From assembly GCA_001931905.2 (NCBI GenBank), contig MSJI02000846.1, positions 89,980 to 153,979 on the forward strand: 64,000 nt of DNA, in the 5' to 3' direction. Positions within the stretch are counted from its first letter, which is position 1. Every line of letters starts with the position of its first letter. This document shows, piece after piece, positions 1-10,027 of the stretch. Below the pieces are notes generated by a model. The model searched no databases and was not told where the DNA came from. It was given only the letters and a program-made list of their open reading frames with translations. This DNA is from Cladosporium sp. IMV 00045. Its lineage: Eukaryota > Ascomycota > Dothideomycetes > Cladosporiales > Cladosporiaceae. A program made the position numbers and the translations under genes.

Positions 1-494
1 AATGGCAACTCCCACATTTCTAGAACACAACAGCTACCTACCACACGCGCAAGACATGTTACACAACACCTCATACCCCAAAGATCCACAAACTCTCATC
101 AAACAAGAGAACAGAAGGAAACACAAATAAAGAACGAACAAAGAAAAAAAATTGAAGTCATACAATACAAGGAGGACCTTTCCCTTCCTTTCTCAACTCA
201 AAAAAAAACCAAAATATCGCAACAACAGCAACGACAACAACGACAATATTTCAAACGCCAGATCTTATTTCCCCCTCCCCTTGAAACTCTAGTGTATCAC
301 GCAAAGGAAGGTCTCTGGGTTGAGTTTGGGCGCTTTCGAACCCATCTTCTTTCTTTTTTCCTTTTTCGCCTCCCCCGAGAGTGTGAAGCTGCTGCTGCTT
401 CACATGTTCACCCAGAAATGATCGTCGTCTAGACTTTCATTGTCAGGGTGTCGGGAGAGCGATCTTGTGTCCGTTAATTAAAGACACAAATCTT
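1..494. other. Intergenic, 3' flank of the NADH dehydrogenase
   Basis: No credible coding frame on either strand. The stretch is A-rich on the plus strand, with A and AAC runs around positions 120-245, as expected for a 3' UTR and intergenic spacer downstream of the minus-strand gene that ends at 495. Confidence 0.6.
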
Positions 495-2407
495 CTACTC
501 GCGGGAGACGTCGCGGCCGAAGATGTACGACTTCATCCAGTCCATGAAGACAAGGACACGGTTACGGGCTGTGAGAGATCAAAAAGTCAGTACGAATCCA
601 TTGTAAACATTCCGAATCGGAGTAACTCACTGCTGAAGCACATGCTCAGGTAAGCGGAGCGCCAGAAGAAGTAAGTCAGCTGGCCACCGGTGGCGAGGTT
701 ACCGGTCAACCAGCTGATGTCGGCGACAGCCTTCTCGGAACCAATGTAGGCGAGAGAGCCCTGGTGGGAGTACTCGAAGGGACCCATCTGCTTGACGCGC
801 TTCAGGCGCTTCTGGACGTCCTTGATCTCGGCGAAGACCTGGTCGCGGGCGTCCTTGTTGGGGGCGGTGCCCTGCTTCTCAGAGAGGACGGAGAGCTCAG
901 TCTCGCACTCCTCAGTCTTGGCCATCTGGTTGAAGAGGCGGGCGAGGAAAGCACCCTCCTGGGCGGCGACTTGGGCGGTGGGAGCGTAGTTTGCGACGGC
1001 GCAGTCACCGACGGCCCAGACGTTCTCAGTGCCCTTGACGACGAGGTATTCGTTGACAGCAAGACCGCGGCGGGAGTCCTTCTGGGCGGGGATTTGGCCC
1101 ATCAGGTCCCTGACAACGGGACGGACAGCGTTACCGGTAGCCCAGACGAGAAGACCGTAAGGAATGCGCTCGAGGACCTTCTCGCCCTGGGCGTTGACGT
1201 ATTCAGCCTCGATGTACTGCTCGGTGACATTCTTAACCATGGTCTTGTTGCGGATCTCGATAGTCTCCTCCTTGAAGGTCTGCTCGGTGTAGTCGATCAG
1301 GTTCTTGGAGAACATGGGAAGGACGGAAGGAAGGGCCTCGACGAGGGTGACACGGAAGTTCTCAGCAATTTCGGGAATCCACTTCTTCAGGTCGTTCTCG
1401 AAGAAGTCCTGCAGCTCACCGGCGAACTCAACACCGGTAGGGCCACCACCAACGACAACCATGTGCAGCAGACGCTTGACCTCCTCGGGAGACTGGTCCT
1501 TGAAGGTGGCGGTCTCGCAGCAGTCCATGATGCGCTTGCGGATCTTCTGTGCGTCGTTGACCTCCTTCAGGAAGCAGCCGTGTTCCTTGACACCGGGGAT
1601 ACCGAAAGTCGCGTTCTCAGCGCCGACACCGACGACGAGCATGTCGAACGGAACCTCGGTCTGGGAGACGGCGCCCTTGATCTCAGAGTCGTCATTGATG
1701 TAGATAACCTTTTTCTCGTAGTCGATCTTGGTGGCCTCGGCTTCGTAGAACTTGACGGCGGCGCCCTTGTGACGGAGGAAGTTGCGGATCGGTTCCATGA
1801 TGCTGCGGTGTTCGATGGTACCAGTGGTGCAGGACGGGAGCAGAGGCGTGAAGAGGAAGTAGTTGCGCGGCGAGATGACGATGACATTGTAGTTCTCCGT
1901 ATCGAGTTTCTTGAGGAGAGAGACTGAGCCCCAGCCAGTGCCTGATTGAATGAAAGTGGTCAGCGATAAGAAATCCCCAATGGATCATCATAAGATGATC
2001 AACCGTCGCAAAAGCAGCTACTCACCAAGGACGACGAGAGTTTTCTTGCTAGGATCCGGCTCCTGCTGCTCGATCGGGTTGCGGTTGACGTAGATGCCGT
2101 AGGAGGTCCAGGCCAGCATGCCAATGGCGCTCATGTAGGTGAGCCTCCAGGTCCAGCGCAGAAGGCCTCTCTTCTTCTTCTTGGGCGGCTCCTTGCCGGG
2201 GGCCGCGTCGGCGTAGCCTCTCCTGCAGACCTCGACGATGCTCTTGCGCTGCTCGCGCGCAGCGGACAGGGCGTTGTTGGTCGCGCCTGAGGCGAAAGAC
2301 CTCTGCTGTCTGCTGACCTGCGCGAACGCCTGCCGGGTCGCGGCGGAGGCGGAGATGTTGGCGACAGGCCTGAGAGCCATCGCTGTCGACCGCACCACGC
2401 CCGCCAT
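495..2407 (-). CDS. Alternative (type II) NADH:ubiquinone oxidoreductase, mitochondrial
   Basis: Single-subunit, rotenone-insensitive NADH dehydrogenase that passes electrons from NADH to ubiquinone at the inner mitochondrial membrane without pumping protons. I read three exons, 2026-2407, 631-1941 and 495-568, giving 588 aa; both introns (84 and 62 bp) are GTGAGT...CAG with a CTGAC branch site. The N-terminus is Arg/Ala/Ser-rich (presequence-like), followed by KKKKRGLLRW and a membrane segment near residues 92-112. Two dinucleotide folds are visible: VVLGTGWGS (about residue 122, FAD) and VVVGGGPTGVEFAGE (about 290, NADH). WAVGDCA is the usual FAD contact. The last exon restores the family ending, GRDVSRE. 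I see no EF-hand insertion. Codons are strongly C-ended, which suggests high expression. External (NDE) or internal (NDI) orientation cannot be read directly; the transmembrane anchor after the presequence favours external. Confidence 0.93.
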
Positions 2408-3951
2408 GGTGATTCCGCGACGGAAGATGGGGGTGGGAGGAGGGGAGGGTGGGGAAGGTTTGGGGGAGGGTGGTGGAGGATGGTTGTTGTGGTGTTCTCT
2501 CTCGTTGGCTTGCGACCACAGACAAAAGTTGAAGATACTGTGAGAGCTTCCTCCTTGGTGACGCCTATCGGCCCGCCCAAAATGCAAGCACGTAAGGCTA
2601 GTGGCCTGGCTGCTGGCGCTAGAAGGGCTAGCGGTGCTGATAACGGGCAGCGAGCGCGTTTCGTCCCCTTTGATTATTTGATTATATGATTTTTGTTTGG
2701 CTCTCGCCTGAATTCACCGGAAAAAACGACAATGTGAGAAAACAAAACGATAGTTATGGCTGCGCAATGGAAATTCTCTTGGACAAAGGGCTTGTTGAGA
2801 CCTGAGCACCCCCATATCAATCCGAGCCAGTCCGAGCGATTCAGGTCAGGGCAGGGCAAACGGCTGAATGAATTACTGCATTGAGTATCCCATGCCCAGA
2901 GCTAAAGACTGACAGAAAAAAAGTTGGGCCACTCAATGCTGTCACCAGGCATTCGGAGATCAAGCTGGCTGTCCGAGTTCGCACAGATGGACACATGGAA
3001 GAGCATCGGCTACTCGCCGAGAGATTCGCTATGCATGCACAGTGACGGCAAGGGGCATGGGTTCGTACTGGGATAAAGCAGCTTAGCGAACAATTTTTCT
3101 CGAACTCCGAAAGATCATGACCACGAGAGCACAGGGTTTGTAATGGCAAACGTAGTGGAGCCCGTAGAGATCGTAAAGTTCAGCTAGAGAGATAGCGACT
3201 GTAGGACGATTAGTGGGTGATTTTTGTCATTCGTTTCAAAAGGTTCTGGTTTGCCTGTGACTGCACCTCACTTGAAGCCGTGTCATAGAAACAAATCCCT
3301 GTTGTCTTCGCCCCATGCTTGAATTCACGCCAAGTTCTTTGTCGAAGCATTTGAAACTCGCCTATTTCTGGTCGGTTTTCCGTGCAAGAGCTTATGTAAC
3401 GAGAAATCCAGCTCGCGGCAGCAGGATAGCCAACGACCGCATTCGAACACATCGGTTTCGGTGAAGACAAGGAAATTCACAGTAGCTCATCGATTGCACA
3501 AGTACATGTGTTCTTCAATTACAGCATCTAAGGCACCCGACCAAACCATCGACTTCTAGTCTTTCTTTGCGGTCGGCCTCGATGCGCGACTCGTTCAACA
3601 CGCTCTAAAAGAGCTCAAGTAGACGTCAACGTGTAAAGAGAAAAGAAAAAGAAAAAAAGACACAAGGAAATGTGAGGAAAAGACAAACAGCGCATATGCG
3701 CCACACGCAAGTAGACTCTCAAGAAGTAGCTTCCCTCAAGGACAAACTCTAAGGAAGAACAGAAAGTATGAAAAGAGAGAGAAGGGAAAAAGAAAGAAAA
3801 GCAACGATGCCTTGAGAATTCTAATCCAGGCATTTTGTGGGTATCTTGTGAAAGAAGACAAAAGCTTCTTGGGTTTCAAGCTGCCGTAAGCGTAGCGAGC
3901 GTCGTGGAACGAAATCAAACAATCAAACAACCGATGGTCTATGCTGGCGCA
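2408..3951. other. Intergenic spacer
   Basis: Holds the promoter and 5' UTR of the NADH dehydrogenase (C-rich on its sense strand, 2408-2480) and the 3' flank of the gene ending at 3952. Short frames exist, but none has recognisable domains or splice structure. A purine-rich plus-strand tract runs through 3640-3800. Confidence 0.55.
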
Positions 3952-4749
3952 CTACCAGCACACCATCGCAGTCAACATCGCAGCAATTGCGACTGTTGCT
4001 ACAGATGTGGCAGTGTTCGCCGCCGAGCCATTGAACTCATTCCCAGCAGCGTCGAACGGGCTGCCGCCGCCGCTGTGGCCTGCGTCTCCGGTCTGCTCGC
4101 TGCCACTGGCTGAGGAGGTAAGGCTGGGTGGCATGCTGGGCGCGTCGAAGATTTGGGAGGATTGTGAGGTTGCGGCGCTGCTGTTTTCTTCGGTCGCTGA
4201 TGTGCTGGTTTCCGCTCCAGTGGGTGCGGGCGATGAGCTGGTGTCTATTGCCAGGCTGGTGGGGACGTCGCTGTAGCTTGTTGGCGCGGTTACTGTGCTG
4301 TCCACAACACTCGATGCTGCTGACGGGGATGATGTGGGCGTCGGTGAAGGAGTTGTAGAGGGCTCTTGTGAGCTCGTCGGAGCAGGCGCAGACGAGCTGG
4401 GCGATTCCGCGAGGACTGCTGCTGCATTCTTGCACAGACTCTGCGGTCCGTTATCGCCGAGGAACGCGGCGAGGACGTTCTGGTTCTCCCGGTCACTCTG
4501 CTCGAGAATCCCTTCTCCGCCGCATGCGCTCTTGACGGAGCCCGTCATTGATGACAGACCCCGCACGCAGGAGTCGCTGCATTCTTTGCCTGTGAAATCG
4601 CTTTCCGAGCAGTCTGGGATATTCTGCTGGTAGACCTTGCGGCAGTCGCTGGAGACTTTCTCGACGCGTGGTACGAAGTCGTTGAGCGAGACGGCGTAGG
4701 TCAGGGCAGGGAGCGCGAGGAGCGCAAAAGGTGTCGTGTTGATGCGCAT
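3952..4749 (-). CDS. GPI-anchored Ser/Thr-rich secreted or cell-wall protein, small Cys-rich head
   Basis: 265 aa from the ATG at 4749; the frame is open 69 codons further upstream, but only from this ATG does it begin with a signal peptide (MRINTTPFALLALPALTYA). The mature head, about residues 20-110, holds six cysteines (SDC, PDC, KEC, DSC, SAC, SLC), likely three disulfides. A low-complexity Ser/Thr/Pro/Ala stalk follows, about 115-215, expected to be heavily O-glycosylated. After a Gly/Asn-rich stretch (FNGSAANTA) the chain ends in a hydrophobic tail, VATVAIAAMLTAMVCW, typical of a GPI-attachment signal. Cell-surface location is inferred from this architecture. I do not recognise the head as a named family; it has no CFEM spacing (which needs eight Cys). 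Confidence 0.75.
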   Translation of the reverse strand: MRINTTPFALLALPALTYAVSLNDFVPRVEKVSSDCRKVYQQNIPDCSESDFTGKECSDSCVRGLSSMTGSVKSACGGEGILEQSDRENQNVLAAFLGDNGPQSLCKNAAAVLAESPSSSAPAPTSSQEPSTTPSPTPTSSPSAASSVVDSTVTAPTSYSDVPTSLAIDTSSSPAPTGAETSTSATEENSSAATSQSSQIFDAPSMPPSLTSSASGSEQTGDAGHSGGGSPFDAAGNEFNGSAANTATSVATVAIAAMLTAMVCW

Positions 4750-6309
4750 TGTGATTTGTTGTGATTTGATGGTAAGCTGTGGCTCGTGATGGCGGTGGGT
4801 CTCCGAAGGTGGGCGTGTCTGTGTAAGTAAAGAGTGTCGGAAGCGTGGGTGAAGGAGTGGATGTTGCAGACAGTCAATGCCTACTGTTTGTCGTGTCAAG
4901 ATGGGAAGACGTGAACTGGCGACGTGAGGTCGGAGGTTTTCTGGTTGTGCAAACAAAAGCCTCTGCTAGTGCACCGCTCTTTCCTCGTTTGCCGATCCCG
5001 TCTGAACTTCGCGTTCTCTCTTGCCAGGTGACTGCGCGTCTGCCAATGGGTTCAGGTCCGGCCTAATAGTGTTTCTCGTTTTGCTTAGAGATGTCTGTGT
5101 ATGGTGGGGTGGCGAAATATGCGCACGATTGGGAATGCAAGTATTGCTAGTACAAGGTAGGGTGGCCTTGGAAGAATGAATGGACGCCGCAAGTCGCAGG
5201 GCTGCAAGGTGGAAGTATGTTGCAAGGGGAAGAAGTGCTGTCCTGTCGTGACGAGAAGAAGAGAAAGAAGCAGCAGTGGCGGTCGGCGAAGAAGGCCGTT
5301 GCGAGGATCTACATGTAGTATAAGGGGAGGAGGTCGCGTATCAGGAGGTATAACGGCCGGGCGACGATCACGAGTGCGGTCAGCGAGGATGATGACTAGC
5401 AGGCAGGCTTCTTTCTTGCAGGGAAGAAGGAAGAATGCAACAAAAACCTACGAGAAGCGAAAGATGAGAAGCGCATACGGAACATCGTGTGTGAGCTGTC
5501 ACAGCATGAGCGTAACCTCCAAACAACCAAACCCCAGAAACACAGAGGATTGTAAGAGTGATGTTTCCTGTCACTGCTTCCTTCGCGTTTTTGCCGCCCC
5601 CCTTGCGTTTCACAGTAGCGCGTGGAGAAAAGTCTAAGCGGCTGGCAAGTGATTGGCCCTCCGTCACGCTACTCGACAGGCATCCTGCCTTCTGACTTCA
5701 TCCGCGCATACCCGCCTCGACCTCATCTTTACCAGTGCACGCTTTCATTCATCATTCGCTGATGATCTCACTACTCACGGCTCTTCATCACCACTCTCCG
5801 GCGTCGGCGATACTGTCCATACTCATGCTACGTCCACCATTCGCTCGTTGGGCTGCACCAAACGCTGTGCTGGCTACGCGCAGGTTTCGACGCGACATGC
5901 CGCGTATCATGGCTGTTTGGCCATGGCAGGTGAAACATGGCGACATACAGCCCATCCAGGTGTACTGCACACGGCACTTATTCTTCTGATACTCGTTCTT
6001 CACAGCTTGAAGTTGTCTAGAACACTTATGTGGCAACCATGAAACTGAGGTGACATTTCTTTGCATTCTTCGCTCATCATCCAGAAGCTCGAGCTAGCTA
6101 GGTCCTGCGTTTTGAGCTTCCTCGATGCGACTTACCTCAATTCATCTTTAGTCCGTCCAGAGAGTCACGTCAAGTATCCTCCGATATGCGACGTATAAAG
6201 CCTCGGCTGTTCCGTGGGCTGTCTTGAAGACATTGTCAGTTGGGGGTAATGTGGCCAGACATTTCCGGAAACTCGACCTGTACCTTTCCAATTGCCTTGC
6301 AATTTTCAA
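4750..6309. other. Intergenic spacer
   Basis: Upstream region of the GPI protein and downstream flank of the broken F-box-like gene. Overlapping short frames on both strands at 5176-5667 and 5653-6066 shadow one another and show no conserved motif. I see nothing else supportable. Confidence 0.5.
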
Positions 6310-7122
6310 TCACTCAACAATCGCCGGGCCCGCTGAGTTGCCATTGTTCGATGCTGCCTCGCTGTACGCCTCCTCAAGGCTGCGCATGAGCCCTTCAGCT
6401 ACGGACGTGGCCTCTAGCATGTCTTCCAATTTATTGTTCCCATTAGAGCACCAAGGCTCGTGTTTCGGTATCTTTTTTCTTCTCCGGGCGATGGTCTTCT
6501 CGAGAGCCTTTAGATTTTTGCCGTCATTGTTGGCTTGCAGTTTGACTCTGTAAGAAGGGATTGACTTTTCAACTACTTCAGGACAGCCACACAGCGACGA
6601 TCCCACAAGAGCACTCAACACAATAGTCAGCGTGCCAGGATACAAGCTGCGGCAGATTCGCCCAACACTTGCACTCAGCCTTGCCTTTTGTTCGGCGTCG
6701 AAGGTCCCGGAACTTTAAGGCATCGATGAAGAACCCAAAGTCACCCGTAAGCGGACACGTGCTTGATTCGAGCGAAACAAATTCGGGATGGCAGCCAGGG
6801 CGGAATCTGGTTGCTGGTTCCGTCGAGTGAAGCTCATATGTAGGGTATTAGCCTCGAGGACGAGGCCGGCGCTCTCCTCGCGTACTTGCTTGCAAACAAG
6901 CAGAAGGCCCAAAAATTCCGTGAGAAAGGGATCATCCATATCGTACATGTACGTGGAGCTACCGAACAGCTTATCCCCTGGACGCCATGGGCGCACACCC
7001 CACTCCTTGACATGCTTGCCACCGCCAAGAAAGTCATAGCACACGTAGCTAAACGTGAGGGCTTCCTTGAAGATGCGGAGACGCAGTTCCGGCGGCAGAC
7101 GGCGGAGAGGTGAGTTGTCCAT
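6310..7122 (-). pseudogene. F-box-like/2EXR-like protein, paralogue 1, in-frame stop
   Basis: Begins at the ATG at 7122 with MDNSPLRRLPPELRLRIFKE, the Leu-Pro-x-Glu-Leu-Arg motif of fungal F-box-like/2EXR proteins, and runs to a TAA at 6715 (135 aa). The same frame continues past the stop to 6310 and keeps matching paralogue 2 (8307-9345): IPNLFRSNQARVR against IPSVFHPRKANFC before the stop, and VKLQA...LKAL...IARR against VYLKA...LKSI...FARR after it. Without the stop the product would be about 270 aa. A 60-bp intron (GTGACT to AAAAG) would skip it in frame, but there is no CTRAC branch site and AAG is a weak acceptor. A premature stop is therefore the simpler reading. C to T in CAA would create it, but the original codon is unknown. 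Confidence 0.55.
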
Positions 7123-8306
7123 CGCGCTTTGTTGTTGTTTGTAGTTTGACTCGAAGCGGTACCCGAGTTGAATTTCAAGGGACGCTTGTCGACGCAAACG
7201 GATTGTGGTGAATAGATGGTGTTGCTGATATATGAGTTGCTTTTCGGGATGAGGAGAAGAGGCAGAGTTGATGAGTGCCAGAGAGAGCGTCAAAGCAGTT
7301 GCGAGATGATTTCTGTTTGCTGTGTAAACGGAAGGAGCGACTTTGGCTTTCATGTGACGACAACGGAAAGAGCGGGATCATCTATGGCGCCAAAGCGTGC
7401 ATTCACTTCACTTCAGACTGCTTCACTCCATGACGCATCATTGACTAGTGCATTGATGATTGGAATGATCAGACCAGTAAGTCGCCCAAATCCTCCCTCG
7501 CTGCGTAACGCCAATAGCAACGTAGAGAGACCTACATTCCCCTACAGACCACCCGCTCGAATGAAACAACAGAGCTATCAGGACCACACACATGGATAAC
7601 GACTACTCGGCGCTTGATTGTCATTCAAAAACCTGATCGAAAAGGAGGATTGGATTCACAGGGGAAACAGCTCGGAGGTCGTCCGTCAAATTGGTCCTAT
7701 CTCGAGTGTCCAAAAAGTGATTTTGAGCTCGCTACCTATTCATCGAAGTAAGATAGTGAAACGCATACTATCAGAAAGCCAGTGTTGCAACCCTCGTTTA
7801 ATCAATCCATCGGTGCGTAACAGCAGTAATCAGCGTCCAACTCCCCTGTCCCATTAAATAATTCCCTCTGAGCAGTTGCGTCCATTCAAAAAAAGCATTC
7901 ACGGAGAGATCGATCGACATTCCTTGTGAAACCACCCCCAACATGAACAAGCAATGGTGTACCTTTCGTGCTCCTGTATCTGCTTGGGGCTTTGGTATGG
8001 GTCGACCTCTGGAGCGTCGAATTTGGGTTCACCAGTCCCGGGAACGAGGATGGCGTTGAATACTTGGTTGCGTCCGCATTGTGAGACAAGAAGCGCAGAA
8101 GCTTAGCCAGAAACTGTGCAATCCCTTATAACAAAACCCTCGGTCGCCTGTCAGGTTTGTTTCTATCGACTTGCCTATGAGGATGCAATCGCATGTCTCA
8201 TTTCTCAAAGTTGATCTCCATGTGAGTATTGTTGGCCCCATTCACGGAGAAGAATCGCACGTTTCACTCCTTGTACCTACGACAACAAGATTCGAAAAGG
8301 GCTGGT
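7123..8306. other. Intergenic spacer between the two F-box-like paralogues
   Basis: Upstream of paralogue 1 and downstream of paralogue 2. The frame of paralogue 1 stays open to an ATG at 7353, but that extension is low-complexity and lacks the motif. No other gene is supportable. Confidence 0.5.
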
Positions 8307-9345
8307 CTATCGGTGAATTATGAAGGGCGGTCGTTCCTTCATTCTATAACGGTCAATCTGATCTCGCCACAGAACTGCATTGAAACGTTTGCACCACATT
8401 TGAGTCTGATGCTCTCTCTCACCTGCCAGCCGGGATTCGTCGAGTGCTTGAGATGGAGAATTCTCTCGCTCTCTGGCTTTGAGCTCTGCGAGCAAGTCGT
8501 TGAATTGCCTGACCATGAATTCGCCATCGAGGATGCTACTTCTAAGGAGATTAGACTCTCGGTTTTCACCTATGACCCACCACGAATCTAGGTCGCAGTA
8601 ATGCCCCTTATGGTGATCTTGGGAGAACATATCCATTCGACGGGCAAAAGCTTGCGAAATGGATTTCAGACCTGCCTCATGATCGCCGGCTTTTAGGTAA
8701 ACGATCGGACCGTGTGGTAGATCTGGGCTTCCAGACTTGAGCTGCTTGCACTCGCCGATATGAAGAGCGAAGGTAAAGGTACACTGTCTGAACTCTTCGA
8801 AAATCCGCTTCAATGCGCTTCGCACGAGAGGGTCCTTGTGGATGTACGTGCTTTCATAGTACCTACGCGTGTTTCGCAACTCAAAGGGTAGACAGAAGTT
8901 GGCCTTGCGCGGATGAAACACAGACGGAATGGACAGAAAAGCAATCAGGACGTCCGAACAGGCGTCGCGGAATTCGAAATTATTGTAGAGAGAAGAGAAA
9001 TCGGATTCGTCATCAGGCAGGCCAAGCGCACAATCACTTAGGAGTCTTGGTTCAACAGTCGCAGAATTGAGTTTTGGCGCATTTGCTTCAAGCACCAGCC
9101 CGACAAGTCTCGCTATGGGTCTGCTTGCAGGCGAGTGTCAAGGCAAGTCCATCCCTCAGTGGAAGAGACTTGCCTTGGTCGGCGACCCACCAAGTTCCGC
9201 AATTTTTGTTAGGGTTGTCGGGAAAATAGTAGAAGCAAGGAGTGTTGTCAGAAGGCAAATAGTGTAGGCTGTCGAATGTGAGAGCTCTCCTGTAGATCTC
9301 CAGTCGCAGCTCTATTGAGAGCTTGCCCAAAAGAGAATTCTCCAT
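8307..9345 (-). pseudogene. F-box-like/2EXR-like protein, paralogue 2, single frameshift
   Basis: Starts at the ATG at 9345 with MENSLLGKLSIELRLEIYRR, the same head motif as paralogue 1, and reads to LACKQTHSETC near 9105, where the frame shifts by one base. The continuation (GLVLEANAPKLN...) is in the frame that stays open to 8307. Paralogue 1 reads CKQVREESAGLVLEAN uninterrupted across this point, which locates the lesion at about 9100-9108 (an extra T in GAGACTTGTC would explain it). There is no room for an intron because the homology is continuous. A repaired product would be about 345 aa. The downstream part is otherwise intact over 250 codons, so the frameshift is recent or an assembly error. 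Function unknown; the head is found in proteins thought to recruit Skp1 or act as interaction modules. Confidence 0.6.
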
Positions 9346-10027
9346 TGTGGGACTGATCTCGCTCTGCGTCTTTTGAGCTTTACTAGAGGTAGCGATGGGA
9401 AGCAGACTCCGACGTGTGAAGATGCGTGAACTGATTAATATGATGATAGTGTTGCCAACGAGAGAAATCGTGGAAGTGTGGCGTGATCCACGCTGTGGGA
9501 TGGGCTCAGGCCGTATGGCTTCAGTAGACGAGTGTGGTGCTTGAACTTGCGAGCAATCAGGTTGGGGATTTGCCTATCGATCTGGGTAAGGTATGGGTGT
9601 GATGGTAAGAGGAAAAGAGAGGAAGAAAAATCACTTAGCAAGGACGAGTCACATTTGAAGGAGGGAGCAACCCACCTTCGTAGCACTAGTGCAAGCCCGC
9701 ATGCCTCACTTCACTTACAACCGGCTGAGATGTGCCCTCATCAAGTTTCAGAAAGAGACCACCAATCCGAGAAAACATGTATTTCCTACGAAAAGCCCTC
9801 CCCCCCCCCGGGTATATCCTAATGCCGCGAAAGCTCAATGAAAATGCAGCGTCAGCCCATCCACCGGACAAAAGAAAACGCAAGTCTGATATGGGTCCAG
9901 TGCTGTTTGGCCACCCTCAGTCAACTAAGATGCGCATGTCTGGACATGCGATGAGATGAAAAGAAAAACTCAGAAAAGAGAAAAGGGAAGAAACAACAAT
10001 GAAAAAGAACCCCATTCCCACTACCAC
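9346..10027. other. Intergenic spacer
   Basis: 5' flank of F-box-like paralogue 2 and 3' flank of the flippase. It includes a C10 run near 9800. No gene is supported. Confidence 0.5.

Noticed and set aside
764..1927. Long plus-strand frame (387 codons) opposite the NADH dehydrogenase
   Set aside because: Its Leu/Val/Gly/Asp-rich composition is the antisense image of a strongly codon-biased gene; the minus-strand frame has the domains and clean introns.
6655..6714. Intron that would remove the TAA in F-box-like paralogue 1
   Set aside because: No CTRAC branch site, non-standard AAG acceptor, and homology to paralogue 2 resumes inside the would-be intron's flank; kept as an alternative in the feature entry.
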